Assembly (NCBI GenBank): GCA_012515235.1 | Contig: JAAYYU010000287.1 | Location: 18,667 to 82,666 of the forward strand | DNA from: Candidatus Anammoximicrobium sp. | GTDB lineage: Bacteria; Planctomycetota; Planctomycetia; Pirellulales; Pirellulaceae | Length of the DNA: 64,000 nucleotides | Direction of reading: 5' to 3' | In this document: positions 24,288 through 33,333 of the stretch, piece by piece | Layout of the letters: each line of letters begins with the position of its first letter | Numbering within the stretch: the first letter of the stretch is position 1 | Position numbers and translations under genes: made by a program | The notes under the pieces: generated by a model | Database searches by the model: none | What the model saw: only the letters and a program-made list of their open reading frames with translations | Told to the model about the DNA's origin: nothing

Positions 24288-25291
24288 TCAGATTCGAACA
24301 GCAACGGATGCTGGCGTACCGACGTCCGCTCGGTCCGTGACGGCCTACGCTTCCGTTGTTCGCACAGTGTATTGCGTTCCCAAAACACGCCGTCGTGAAA
24401 ACCCTGGATGGAAACGTCCTCGGCGGCCAACTCCAAACGCCGTTCCGCGAGGCAACAATAGAAATCGTCGATTTCGATTCCCACGAAACGGCGTCCCAGC
24501 TTCTTGGCAACTGCCGAAGTGGTTCCGGAACCGAGAAATGGATCGAGGACTACATCCCCTGGCTCAGAACTGGCAAGGATCAATTTCGCGATCAACTTTT
24601 CGGGTTTCTGCGTGGGATGATCCGTGTTCTCCGGCATGGACCAGAACGGGACGGAAATGTCCGTCCACAGGTTGGACGGAGGGGTCAGGCGAAAGCCGCC
24701 TTGTTCGGTCTGCGTCCAATCCTTCGGCTGGCCATCGCCGGTTGTGTAAGGAGCAACGACTCGCCGCTTCAGCTTGACGGCGTCGACATTGAACTTGTAT
24801 TCCCGATCGGTCGTAAAGAACCAGATGTCTTCCGAGCCGTTCTTCCAATTCCTTTGCGCACCCCAGCCTTTTTCGCGTTCCCAGGTAATACGGTTTTGGG
24901 CAAAAAAGTACCGTTCCCCAACCTCTTCAATGACGGCCGAACAGCGCCAGTCGCAGCAGATGTAGACGGATGCCTTGGGTTTGAGAACGCGGTGCAGTGG
25001 CTTCAGCCAAGACTCGATCCAGGCTGCATAGTCGTTTGCCGAGAGCTGCTCAAAGGAACTGCCGTTGAAGGACTTGTCCAAGTTGTAGGGCGGGTCGAGG
25101 ATCAGAAGATCCACAAACTGCCCGGGCAAATGGGGAAGCACGTCGAACAGGTTTTGACAGATTGTACGGCCCAACAGAGATTCCGGCGGGATGGGGCCGT
25201 CAAGCCGCAAGAGTCGTGAGGCCAACGCCGCGCGTTCGGCATCGTCGAGCGTGATCGTCCGATTACGGGGGGCTCGCGTTTTTGTATTCAT
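24284..25291 (-). CDS. Site-specific DNA methyltransferase (N6-adenine or N4-cytosine), beta-class order
   Basis: 335 residues from the ATG at 25291 (a GTG lies one codon upstream). Motif IV comes first: LLILDPPYNLDKSF at about residue 63. The target-recognition region follows, and motif X/I is last: HPTQKPEKLIAKLIL and VVLDPFLGSGTTSAVAKKLG. This order defines the beta class, which methylates adenine N6 or cytosine N4. No restriction endonuclease is adjacent; only mini-ORFs follow. Base composition is visibly less GC-rich than neighbours, which suggests acquisition by transfer. It is divergent from the PQQ-propeller operon. Confidence 0.93.
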   Translation of the reverse strand: MNTKTRAPRNRTITLDDAERAALASRLLRLDGPIPPESLLGRTICQNLFDVLPHLPGQFVDLLILDPPYNLDKSFNGSSFEQLSANDYAAWIESWLKPLHRVLKPKASVYICCDWRCSAVIEEVGERYFFAQNRITWEREKGWGAQRNWKNGSEDIWFFTTDREYKFNVDAVKLKRRVVAPYTTGDGQPKDWTQTEQGGFRLTPPSNLWTDISVPFWSMPENTDHPTQKPEKLIAKLILASSEPGDVVLDPFLGSGTTSAVAKKLGRRFVGIEIDDFYCCLAERRLELAAEDVSIQGFHDGVFWERNTLCEQRKRRPSRTERTSVRQHPLLFESE

Positions 25292-25469
25292 CACAGACGA
25301 TTATGACGTGAGATGTTCGGCGCTCAAAGGGCCCCGACGTACAGAATTCAGAATTGGCGCTCAGGCGGTGGGACTGGTTAGAATGGCGGGTCCGCCAATC
25401 GTGAATTCCGCAAGTCTGAGCCTGCCCGTTGTTCCGGCGCGGGCCGAGTGCAGTTAGAATGTCCGCACG

Positions 25470-26945
25470 ATGAAAACTACCTGGATTCCCATCGTTGTTC
25501 CTGCTTTGCTCGCGCTGGCTGGCGTGACGGCGCTTGTGCTTTGGCTCAGCAGCGGGACTTGGCCCGTTGAAGCGGGGGCGGGCCACGGCCTGACGTCTCG
25601 GCTGTTCTCGCGGGGTAATCAGGGCCGTGGGCCGCTGGCCTTGCGCGTGCCGGGTTTGGACGGCACGCCGCAGGCTGCGCAAGACAAGTCGGCGCGGCCG
25701 GTGACGGCGGGGCAACCGGTGCGCGGACCCGGCCAGCCCGCCGATATTCCGGGCGAGTGGCCGGCGTTTCGCGGTCCCCACCGGGATGCGATTTGCAGCG
25801 ATGGCACGCCGCTGGCCCGCGCGTGGCCGGCCCAAGGCCCGCCGGTGCTGTGGCGGATCGAACTGGGCCAGGGGTACGCCAGCGCCGTGATCCGCAACGG
25901 GCGCGTGTTCGTGCTGGATTACGACGAGCAGGCCCAAGCCGATACGATGCGCTGCCTGTCGCTGGCGGACGGCCGCGAAATCTGGCGCAACAGCTATCCT
26001 GTCGAAGTGACGCCGAACCACGGCTGTTCCCGGACCGTGCCGGCGATCGTCCACGAGTACCTCGTGTCGATCGGTCCCCGCTGCCACGTCGCCTGCTGGG
26101 ACAGCGAGACGGGCCAATGCCGCTGGATCATCGACATGGTCAAGCAGTTTGGGGCGGAGGAGCGGCAATGGTACACGGGCCAATGCCCGCTGGTGGACGG
26201 CGAGCGGGTGATTCTGGCGCCGTGCGGGCCGGAGGCGCTGCTGGCGGCTGTCGAGTACCGGACGGGCCAGGTCCTGTGGAAAACGCCGAATCCCCGCGGC
26301 TGGAAGATGACCCATTCGTCCGTCATGAAGACCGAGTACGCAGGCCGTTCCATGTACGTCTATTGCGGCACGGGCGGCACGGCGGGCGTGGCGGCCGACG
26401 ACGGGCGTCTGCTGTGGGACGAGACGAACTGGGTGGAGAATTTCGCGACCAGTCCGTCGCCGCTGCCGTTGCCCGACGGCCGCATCTTTCTGTGCAGCGG
26501 CTACGACATGACGGGCGCGATGATGCTGCAAATGAAACCCGTCGGCGACGCCCTGGCAGTGGAAACGGCGTACACGTTGAAACGCAAAGAGTTCAACTCG
26601 GAACAGCAGACGCCGATCTTCTACCGCGGTCATCTGTACGGCGTGCGAAAGCTGCGGGAACAGATGCTTTGCCTGGACCTGGAGGGCAAAGAACTCTGGA
26701 ACAGCGGCAGCTTGAAGTTCGGTCATGGGCCGTACCTCATCGCCGACGGGATGATCTTCGCCCTGGCCGACAACGGCCTGCTGGCGACGATGGAGGCGAC
26801 CCATGAGGGCTATCGGCCCCTGGCGCAATTCCAGGTCTTCGAGAACGGCCACGATGCCTGGGGGCCGCTGGCGATCGCTTCCGGGCGGCTGATCGTCCGC
26901 GACATGACGCGGATGGCCTGTGTGGACGTGCGGGCCGCGAAGTAG
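25470..26945 (+). CDS. Membrane-anchored PQQ-like beta-propeller protein
   Basis: 491 residues. An N-terminal membrane anchor (IPIVVPALLALAGVTALVLWL, about 7-27) is followed by a low-complexity linker and from about residue 95 a quinoprotein-type propeller opening EWPAFRGPHRDAICSDG. Blade motifs repeat as WRIELGQGYASAV, DGREIWRNSYPV, YRTGQVLWKTPNPRG and LEGKELWNSGS. Cys pairs (CSRT, CHVAC) are unusual. Enzymatic PQQ-ligand residues are not recognisable, so a structural or electron-system assembly role is as likely as a dehydrogenase. It is the first gene of the packed operon running to 32.6 kb. Confidence 0.87.
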   Translation: MKTTWIPIVVPALLALAGVTALVLWLSSGTWPVEAGAGHGLTSRLFSRGNQGRGPLALRVPGLDGTPQAAQDKSARPVTAGQPVRGPGQPADIPGEWPAFRGPHRDAICSDGTPLARAWPAQGPPVLWRIELGQGYASAVIRNGRVFVLDYDEQAQADTMRCLSLADGREIWRNSYPVEVTPNHGCSRTVPAIVHEYLVSIGPRCHVACWDSETGQCRWIIDMVKQFGAEERQWYTGQCPLVDGERVILAPCGPEALLAAVEYRTGQVLWKTPNPRGWKMTHSSVMKTEYAGRSMYVYCGTGGTAGVAADDGRLLWDETNWVENFATSPSPLPLPDGRIFLCSGYDMTGAMMLQMKPVGDALAVETAYTLKRKEFNSEQQTPIFYRGHLYGVRKLREQMLCLDLEGKELWNSGSLKFGHGPYLIADGMIFALADNGLLATMEATHEGYRPLAQFQVFENGHDAWGPLAIASGRLIVRDMTRMACVDVRAAK

Positions 26946-27009
26946 AAGCGGGGAGCAGGGAGCGTGGGCCGGCAGGGACCGTTGCTCGGTGACCAAGGAC
27001 CAAGGACAC

Positions 27010-28149
27010 ATGACAAACCAACAGAACCAACCGTCCTGTGCAACCTGTCGCGGTCAAAACCGGTCCCGGCGGGCCGTGATCCAGCCGGTCGCGATGGGCT
27101 TGTTGATCGTGGTTGCCGTCGCGATCGCGGCGTGGGCCGCCCTGCGCATGGACCCGTGGGGGGAGGATGGCGGCGGCTTGTCGGAGCGATTCGAGTTCAA
27201 TGCGGATGCTTATCTGCGAGCGGACCCGGCGCTGATCGCGTTCCAGGAAATGGGCTCCTTCCCGACAGGGTTGAGCGCGGTGCGGGGCCTGGCTGCCGGA
27301 CCCGACGGCCGCATTTACGTCGCCGGAGAAGACCGAGTCCGCGTGTTCGCCGCGGACGGAAAACAGCTGGCGGAGCTGCCGGTCAAGGGCGAGCCGACAT
27401 GCCTGGCGGCGGGCGGCGCGGAGCACGTGCATCCGGGCCGCTTGTACGTCGGGGCAGGCCGTCGCGTGCTGTTGTTCGATCCGCAGGGAACGGCGCTCGG
27501 CGCTTGGACGGAGGGCCTGGACGACGCGACGGTGCTCACGTCGCTGGCCATTGGCGACGAGCACGTGTTGGCGGCCGACGCGGGCAACCGCGTGGTGCTC
27601 CAGTTCGATGCAGACGGCGACTTGACGAGGCGGATTGGCGAGCCTGACGAGGCGCGGGGCGTGCGGGGATTTGTGATTCCCAGCGCGCATTTTGACGTCG
27701 CCGTTACGGCCGACGGCTTGCTGCGCGTCGCCAATCCCGGCGCGCGGCGGATCGAAACGTTCACCGCCGAGGGAGACCTGCTGGGCCAGTGGGGCAAGTC
27801 GTCGCCGGAGATCGACGGGTTTTTCGGCTGCTGCAATCCGGCCGATTTTGCGGTGACGCCGGACGGCCGGTTCGTGACGGCGGAAAAAGGCATCCCGCGC
27901 ATCAAGATCTACAGCCCCAAGGGCGAGCTGGAATGCGTGGTCGCCGACCCGGCGATGCTGGGGCAGGTGGGCAGCGCCGCTCCCCTGGACGGAGACAGCG
28001 GCCAAGCCCCGGCGTTCGACGTAGCAGTGGACAACCGCGGCCGCGTGCTGGCGCTGGACCCGCTCACGCGGCAAGTCAGAGTGTTTGTCCGCAAGGACGT
28101 TCAGACCGCGACGGCGAAAGAGAGCGAACAAGATGAAGACCGGTCGTAG
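27010..28149 (+). CDS. Membrane-anchored NHL-repeat propeller protein
   Basis: 379 residues from the ATG at 27010 (AAGGA upstream). A short Cys-containing head (CATCRGQ) precedes one membrane helix (AVIQPVAMGLLIVVAVAIAAWAA minus the ends, about 22-44). The rest is a six-bladed NHL-type propeller: GLAAGPDGRIYVAGEDRVRV, TSLAIGDEHVLAADAGNRVV, FDVAVTADGLLRVANPGARR and FAVTPDGRFVTAEKGIPRIK. A GFFGCCNPADF motif is in one blade. NHL propellers are interaction platforms or lactonase/lyase scaffolds. The last codons overlap the next gene by 17 bases. Confidence 0.87.
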   Translation: MTNQQNQPSCATCRGQNRSRRAVIQPVAMGLLIVVAVAIAAWAALRMDPWGEDGGGLSERFEFNADAYLRADPALIAFQEMGSFPTGLSAVRGLAAGPDGRIYVAGEDRVRVFAADGKQLAELPVKGEPTCLAAGGAEHVHPGRLYVGAGRRVLLFDPQGTALGAWTEGLDDATVLTSLAIGDEHVLAADAGNRVVLQFDADGDLTRRIGEPDEARGVRGFVIPSAHFDVAVTADGLLRVANPGARRIETFTAEGDLLGQWGKSSPEIDGFFGCCNPADFAVTPDGRFVTAEKGIPRIKIYSPKGELECVVADPAMLGQVGSAAPLDGDSGQAPAFDVAVDNRGRVLALDPLTRQVRVFVRKDVQTATAKESEQDEDRS

Positions 28150-28354
28150 CTCAAGGCGGCAGTGGTTGACGGGATTGCTGCGAGGGACCGCCTTGGCGGC
28201 CATCGCCCTGATTGCCGCATTGCTGATTCGGCGTCCCGGCGGCGCAGCGAGCGGCCGTCGCCTGCCGTGCGCGTCGTGCCGGCAGTGCGGTCTGCGGGCT
28301 ACGTGCCAGTTGCCGCAGGCGCGGGCGTGGAAGCGCCGCGGAAGGGAAAGCTAA
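28133..28354 (+). CDS. Small Cys-rich membrane protein, 73 aa
   Basis: The ATG at 28133 lies inside the end of the NHL gene. The product begins MKTGRSSRRQWLTGLLRG, a twin-arginine-like head, then one hydrophobic helix (TALAAIALIAALLI) and a C-terminal CASCRQCGLRATC set of four cysteines. It could hold a small Fe-S cluster or metal at the membrane surface, serving the polyferredoxin encoded 19 bases later. No known family is recognised; conservation of the gene position in other genomes would settle that it is real. Confidence 0.7.
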   Translation: MKTGRSSRRQWLTGLLRGTALAAIALIAALLIRRPGGAASGRRLPCASCRQCGLRATCQLPQARAWKRRGRES

Positions 28355-28373
28355 CGCAAGCAAAGGAACAACC

Positions 28374-29150
28374 ATGTCAGACAAAGTGGATCGCCGAGCT
28401 TTCCTGGCCGACGGCATCCGCACGGCCGGGACGGTCGCGCTGGCCGGCGCGGCGGGCGTGCTGGCCGGACAGAGCAGCCGTGCGGAACCCATGGTGTGGC
28501 AATTGGACCCGGACAAGTGCATCGCCTGCACCAATTGTGCGACGAAGTGCGTGCTGGACGTGTCGGCGGTCAAGTGCCTCAATTGCTTTGACATGTGCGG
28601 CTACTGCGACATCTGCACGGGCTACTACGAGATGGGCTACCTGGCGCTGGATACGGCGGCGGAGAACCAGGCCTGTCCGACCGGGGCCATCGTGCGGCGG
28701 TTCGTCGAGGAGCGGTCGGGCCAGCGGTTCTACGAGTACACGATCGACAAGCCGCTGTGCATCGGCTGCGGCAAGTGCGTCAAGGGCTGTGCGCTGATGA
28801 ACGGCTCGCTGTGCATGCAGGTCGAGCACGACCGCTGTCTGGACTGCAACGAATGCGCGATCGCGATCGCCTGTCCGACGCAAGCTTTCTACCGCATTCC
28901 GGCGTCGCAGACGGAAATCATGAAACGCAAGGCGGTCACGGCCCTGGCCTCGCGGGCGCAGCGGGCCCTGCAGTCCGCCGGCGGGGACGCCGCCAAACGG
29001 CAAGAGGCGCTGGAGATGCTGGCCCGCGTCGAACAGCAGCAGCGGTGGCGAGCGGAGCAGGAGCGGCTGCAGACGGCCGACTCGCGCCGCCGGACGGATG
29101 GGGACCGTGCCGCTGGAACGTCTGATGAAGAAAGAACGACGAATGCCTGA
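28374..29150 (+). CDS. Tat-exported polyferredoxin (multiple 4Fe-4S clusters)
   Basis: 258 residues. VDRRAFLADGIRTAG is a twin-arginine signal. Cys motifs include CIACTNCATKC, CLNCFDMCGYCDIC, CPTGAIV, CIGCGKCVKGC and CLDCNECAIAIACP, enough for three or four 4Fe-4S clusters. The C-terminal 80 residues are a charged helical tail without cysteines. It resembles HycB/NrfC-type electron carriers, which shuttle electrons between membrane quinol oxidoreductases and periplasmic enzymes. The next gene, a NapH/NosR-like membrane ferredoxin, overlaps its end, so the two probably form one complex. Confidence 0.92.
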   Translation: MSDKVDRRAFLADGIRTAGTVALAGAAGVLAGQSSRAEPMVWQLDPDKCIACTNCATKCVLDVSAVKCLNCFDMCGYCDICTGYYEMGYLALDTAAENQACPTGAIVRRFVEERSGQRFYEYTIDKPLCIGCGKCVKGCALMNGSLCMQVEHDRCLDCNECAIAIACPTQAFYRIPASQTEIMKRKAVTALASRAQRALQSAGGDAAKRQEALEMLARVEQQQRWRAEQERLQTADSRRRTDGDRAAGTSDEERTTNA

Positions 29151-30459
29151 CGTCCGAATTCGCCAAATCTGCCTGGGGCTGGTGGTCGGTGCCGGGGCGG
29201 GGCTCGCTTGGGCGTCCGCCCTGGCCAGCGACTTGATCCCGACGCCGGAGTTCGCGGACCACGCCATCCCGGTCTCCATGCCGCCGGTGCCGGAGAGCCC
29301 GGCCTGGGAATGGATCAACATCGCGGTCCTGATCGCCGCCTTGTGTCTGGCGTCGTATTTCGCGCTGGTCAACCGGTCGCGGCGCGGCTTGTTCTTGCTG
29401 GCCGTCGCCTCGCTGATCTGGTTCGGCTTTGTCCGCGATGGTTGCGTCTGTTCGATCGGCGCGACGCAGAACGTGGTTTATGCGCTGAGCGATCCGGCGT
29501 ATGCCATCCCGGCGACGGTTGTGTTGCTGTTCGTCCTGCCGCTGGTGTTCACGCTGTTCTTCGGGCGGACGTTCTGCGCGGCCGTCTGCCCGCTGGGGGC
29601 GATTCAGGAAGTCCTGACCGTGCGCAGCGTCCGGGTGCCCGGCTGGCTCGACCACGCCTTGGGCCTGATTCCCTATCTGTATCTGGGGACCGCCGTGATC
29701 TTCGCCGTCTCCGGGACGGCCTTCGTGATCTGCCGTTACGATCCGTTCGTGGCCATGTTCCGGCTGAGTGGCGACGTGAACATGCTGGTGTTCGGCGCGT
29801 CTTTGCTGTTTCTGGGACTATTCGTGGGCCGGCCGTACTGCCGGTACTTGTGTCCCTATGGGGCGATCCTGGGAGTGCTGTCGAGCGTGGCCAAGTGGCA
29901 TGTCCGGATTCCGCCCGAGGATTGCATCCAGTGCCGGCTGTGTGAAGACTCCTGCCCGTACGGGGCGATCCAGGAGCCGGCGCCGCCGCTGGCGCCGGAA
30001 GCCAAACCGGCGGCACGGCGGCGGCTGGCGGGCTTGCTGCTGCTGGCGCCGGTGCTGATCGCGGCCGGAGGCGGGCTGGGGTCGCTGCTGGCCGTCCCGC
30101 TTTCGCAACTGGACCCGCAAGTGCGCTTGGCGGAACGCGTCCGCCTGGAAGACACGGGACAAGTGTCCGGGACCACCGATGCCAGCGAAGCGTTCCGCGC
30201 CACGGGGCAGCCGGTCGACGAGTTATATCGGACGGCCATCGACCGGCGCCAGCGCTTCCGCACCCTCGGCGGCTGGTTGGGGGCTTGGGCCGGCCTGGTG
30301 ATCGGCGTCAAGCTGGTGACGTTGTCCATCCGCCGCCGCCGGACGGATTATCAGCCCGATCGGTCGCGCTGTGTGTCCTGCGGGCGATGCTACTGGTACT
30401 GTCCGGGCGAGCAAGTCCGCCTGGGGCTGATCCGAGACGTCTCCGAGGTGGTCAAGTAG
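29125..30459 (+). CDS. NapH/NosR-like polytopic 4Fe-4S membrane protein
   Basis: 444 residues if the ATG at 29125 is used; ATGs at 29098 and 29143 are also possible. About six membrane segments are visible, two with the CxxxCP loop typical of NapH/NosR/RdxA proteins: GRTFCAAVCPLGAIQE and GRPYCRYLCPYGAILG. Ferredoxin motifs CIQCRLCEDSCPYGAIQE (after the fifth helix) and CVSCGRCYWYCP (C-terminus) give at least two 4Fe-4S clusters. An early CVC in a loop is unusual. Such proteins oxidise quinol and pass electrons out to periplasmic partners. The NosR FMN domain and the nos or nap genes are absent, so the acceptor is unknown. Confidence 0.9.
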   Translation: MKKERRMPDVRIRQICLGLVVGAGAGLAWASALASDLIPTPEFADHAIPVSMPPVPESPAWEWINIAVLIAALCLASYFALVNRSRRGLFLLAVASLIWFGFVRDGCVCSIGATQNVVYALSDPAYAIPATVVLLFVLPLVFTLFFGRTFCAAVCPLGAIQEVLTVRSVRVPGWLDHALGLIPYLYLGTAVIFAVSGTAFVICRYDPFVAMFRLSGDVNMLVFGASLLFLGLFVGRPYCRYLCPYGAILGVLSSVAKWHVRIPPEDCIQCRLCEDSCPYGAIQEPAPPLAPEAKPAARRRLAGLLLLAPVLIAAGGGLGSLLAVPLSQLDPQVRLAERVRLEDTGQVSGTTDASEAFRATGQPVDELYRTAIDRRQRFRTLGGWLGAWAGLVIGVKLVTLSIRRRRTDYQPDRSRCVSCGRCYWYCPGEQVRLGLIRDVSEVVK

Positions 30460-30461
30460 CC

Positions 30462-32561
30462 ATGCTCACCGCTGCTGAGAAATACACTGTGTTCTTCCGC
30501 TGTGCCCTGGTTGCCGGGGTGTTTTCCTGCCTGCTCGGCACGCTGTTGCTGGTGGATTACTCCGCGCGCGTGGCCGAGGACCCGCTGAACGCCCCGGAGT
30601 ACGTGGCGCTCAAGGCCCAACTCAAGGCGAATCCGCAAGACGCCGCCGTCAAAGACCAGCTTCGCCAGCTGGATCTGCGGCTGCGCCACGAGTACTTCCA
30701 GCGGCGGCGATTCAGCGCGTGGGGCACCTGGCTGTTGTTGGCCAGCGTCGTGATCACGCTGGCCTGCGCCAAGCAGGCCGCCGTCTTGCATCGCCGGTTG
30801 CCGCAGCCGCAGCCTCGCGACGTGCCGGACGACCCGGAGGAGCGTCTGCGCCGTTTCAGCCGCTGGTCGGTCGCCGCCTTTGGCGGAGCCATCATCCTGG
30901 GCGTCGTCGGCCTGTGGGCAGGCGTCCGCAGCGTCGTCGATGCACCGACGATTCAATTCGCTGCGGCCCCCGGCGACGCGGAACCCGAACAACCCGCCGC
31001 GCCACGCACCGAACCGCAAGTCGCACCGCCGCAGGCTGAGCCGCCGCCGAGCCCGCCGCCGGAGACTCCTCCACCGGCAGTGGAAAAGAGCACCAAGCCG
31101 CCGCTGGTACCGCCGGTTGCGGCGTCCGCGCCCGCGGAAAAACCACCAACCATGGAGCCGGCGCCGGTCAAGGAGCCCGCTGAGAAACCACCCGCTGAGA
31201 AACTACCCGCCCAGCCGGCGTCGGTCCCCGCCGAGCCGGCGTCGGTCCCCGCCCAGCCGGCGTCGGTCCCCGCCGAGCCGCCGAAGCCTGAAGCCAAGCC
31301 TCCGAAGACTGAAGCCGAGCCCGCCAAACCGGCGACCGCCGCCCTGGCCGGAGCGCCGACGCCAGAGCACTGGCGGCGGAACTGGCCCCGATTTCGCGGT
31401 CCGGACGGGACGGGCGTTTCCGCGTCTGCCGACATCCCGACGAAATGGAATGGCGCAACCGGCGAAGGAATCCTCTGGAAGACGGCCCTGGCGTTGCCCG
31501 GCAACAACTCGCCGATCGTCTGGGACAAGCATGTGTTCGTGACGGGCGCCGACGAGACTCAGCGCGTCGTCTACTGCTGCGACGCGGATACCGGCAAGCT
31601 GCTGTGGCAAACCGAAGTGCCGGGCACGCCTGAAAGCACGGCGACTCCGCCCAAGATCATGGAAGCGACCGGCTACGCCGCTCCGACCCCCGCGACGGAC
31701 GGCCAGCGAGTCTATGCGATGTTTGCCAACGGAGACCTGGCCGCGGTGGATTTCGCCGGCCAGGTGACCTGGTCCCGCAGCCTGGGCCTGCCGAAGAACA
31801 CCTACGGACACGCCGCCTCGCTGGCCCTGTACGGCGACTTGCTGCTGGTGCAGTTCGATCAAGGCACGAAGCAGGAGAAGCTGTCCCAGCTGATGGCCCT
31901 GAAGGCTCCGACGGGCGAGACGGCCTGGGAGGTGTCGCGCGAAGTGCCCAACTCGTGGCCCACGCCGACGGTCATCGAGCATCAGGGCCAGCCGCAGATC
32001 ATCACGGCCGCCGACCCCTGGGTGATCGCCTATGCGCCGAGCGACGGCCGTGAAATCTGGCGAGCCAAGTGCCTGCAAGCCGACGTGGGACCTTCGCCTA
32101 CCTTCGCTGACGGGCTGGTGTTCGTCGCTAACGAGTTTCCCGGCATGGCCGCCATCCGCGCGGACGGCGCGGGCGATGTGACCGGCAGCCACGTGCTGTG
32201 GGAAGCCGACGTGGGCTCTCCCGACTGCTGCAGTCCCCTGGCCACGGACAAATTCCTGATGGTGTTGGCTTCCTTCGGCACGCTGACCTGTTACAACGCC
32301 AAGGAAGGCGGCGAGCCATTGTGGGAAGAAGATTTCGACGACGCCAACTTCTCCTCTTCGCCCGCCCTGGCGGGCAAGCACGTGTATCTGTTCTCCGAGC
32401 AGGGCAAAGTTTTCCTCATCGAGCCGACGGATGAGAAGTGCGTGCGCGTCGCCGAGAACGAACTGGGCGAAGAGTGCGTTACCAGCCCCGCCTTCCAACC
32501 GGGCCGGATCTACATTCGCGGCAAGGAGCATCTGATCTGCATCGGCGCGAAGCCGCCGTAG
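30462..32561 (+). CDS. Membrane-anchored PQQ-like propeller with long Pro-rich linker
   Basis: 699 residues from the ATG at 30462, two bases after the previous stop. Three hydrophobic segments lie in the first 160 residues (CALVAGVFSCLLGTLLLV, WGTWLLLASVVITLACA and AAFGGAIILGVVGLWAGV), with a helical loop between. Residues 175-300 are a Pro/Ala/Glu/Lys-rich linker with tandem PASVPA(E/Q) repeats. From about residue 305 the propeller starts (NWPRFRGPDGTGVSASADIP) and shows repeated GKLLWQTEVPG, GREIWRAKCLQ and GEPLWEEDFDDANF blades. It looks like a tethered periplasmic quinoprotein-type domain closing the operon. Confidence 0.9.
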   Translation: MLTAAEKYTVFFRCALVAGVFSCLLGTLLLVDYSARVAEDPLNAPEYVALKAQLKANPQDAAVKDQLRQLDLRLRHEYFQRRRFSAWGTWLLLASVVITLACAKQAAVLHRRLPQPQPRDVPDDPEERLRRFSRWSVAAFGGAIILGVVGLWAGVRSVVDAPTIQFAAAPGDAEPEQPAAPRTEPQVAPPQAEPPPSPPPETPPPAVEKSTKPPLVPPVAASAPAEKPPTMEPAPVKEPAEKPPAEKLPAQPASVPAEPASVPAQPASVPAEPPKPEAKPPKTEAEPAKPATAALAGAPTPEHWRRNWPRFRGPDGTGVSASADIPTKWNGATGEGILWKTALALPGNNSPIVWDKHVFVTGADETQRVVYCCDADTGKLLWQTEVPGTPESTATPPKIMEATGYAAPTPATDGQRVYAMFANGDLAAVDFAGQVTWSRSLGLPKNTYGHAASLALYGDLLLVQFDQGTKQEKLSQLMALKAPTGETAWEVSREVPNSWPTPTVIEHQGQPQIITAADPWVIAYAPSDGREIWRAKCLQADVGPSPTFADGLVFVANEFPGMAAIRADGAGDVTGSHVLWEADVGSPDCCSPLATDKFLMVLASFGTLTCYNAKEGGEPLWEEDFDDANFSSSPALAGKHVYLFSEQGKVFLIEPTDEKCVRVAENELGEECVTSPAFQPGRIYIRGKEHLICIGAKPP

Positions 32562-33024
32562 GACGCGTTGTGCATCACACCGCCGCGCGACTTGGTGCAG
32601 GGAGCGAGACGTGGGGAGACATGACGTGGCCATGAGGGACCCGTGAAGATCGGGGTTGGGACGCAACAAACCCCCAAACGGCCATCGACGCGGCAAGCCA
32701 GATGCCTTTCGGAGACTGACCGCGAACCGCCAGCCGACTCTCTGCGGGCAGTTGTGGGCTGACAATCGAGAATCCTTACGCAAACGCGGCCCGGCGGTGG
32801 CTCACCCCCTGCAACCAGCGGCGATCGCGCCGTGCGGCCTCCGCCGCCAGATAACGCATTAGCCAAGAGAGATGCTCGACAGCCGTTGCCGACGTTCCTG
32901 CAGCCGTCCACTGTTCGCCATCAGCATCAATCGGGAACCGATGTCTGTGCCAGTTGACGCGCAGGCGTCTGGACGGGTATTGTAGGCTCTTGGATCGCAT
33001 CGATGGGCCTCCGGAAGTCCTCGT
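32562..33024. other. Intergenic region without a clear gene, 463 bases
   Basis: No convincing gene is seen on either strand. A minus-strand frame (about 33001-32776) encodes a readable stretch (SKSLQYPSRRLRVNWHRHRF and on), but no ribosome site or family supports it. Composition is lower in GC than the operon before it. It precedes the decayed HicAB module and is probably the remains of an accessory insertion. Confidence 0.4.
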
Positions 33025-33332
33025 GTGGGTAGGGTGGAAAAGACACTTGACCGAATGCTGCGAGGCACGGCGGACGTAACGTCGCGTTTGCCGATCTGTG
33101 TGCATTGCTGCGTCATTTCGGCTTTGACGAGCGTGTTCGAGGCAGCCACTACATCTTTTCCCGCAGCGACGTGCTGGAGATTCTCCACCTGCAACCTCAC
33201 GGAAATCAAGCGAAACCGTAGCAAGTCAAACAGGTCCGCGGCGTGCTTGTTTCCTACCGACTGGGAGGCGATGCCGCGGGCACCGAGACCGAGGGCAAAG
33301 ACGCGCCGGGCGCCGCAGACCCTGAGGGCTAA
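33025..33332 (+). pseudogene. Decayed HicA-like toxin gene (one frameshift, one amber codon)
   Basis: The GTG at 33025 starts GRVEKTLDRMLRGTAD. A one-base deletion near 33076 then shifts the frame. In the restored frame from 33078 the protein continues NVAFADLCALLRHFGFDERV, RGSHYIFSRSDVLEILHLQP and HGNQAKP, then a TAG at 33219, then QVKQVRGVLVSYRL and a stop at 33330. The GSHYIF dsRNA-binding-like motif and the KP-Y-QVKQVR ending are those of HicA-type toxins; TAG replaces the usual Tyr codon. The gene cannot make active toxin. It directly precedes a damaged hicB. Confidence 0.8.
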
Positions 33333-33333
33333 C

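Noticed and set aside
32776..33001. A minus-strand ORF of about 74 codons
   Set aside because: No ribosome site, no family and no context; probably non-coding remains.
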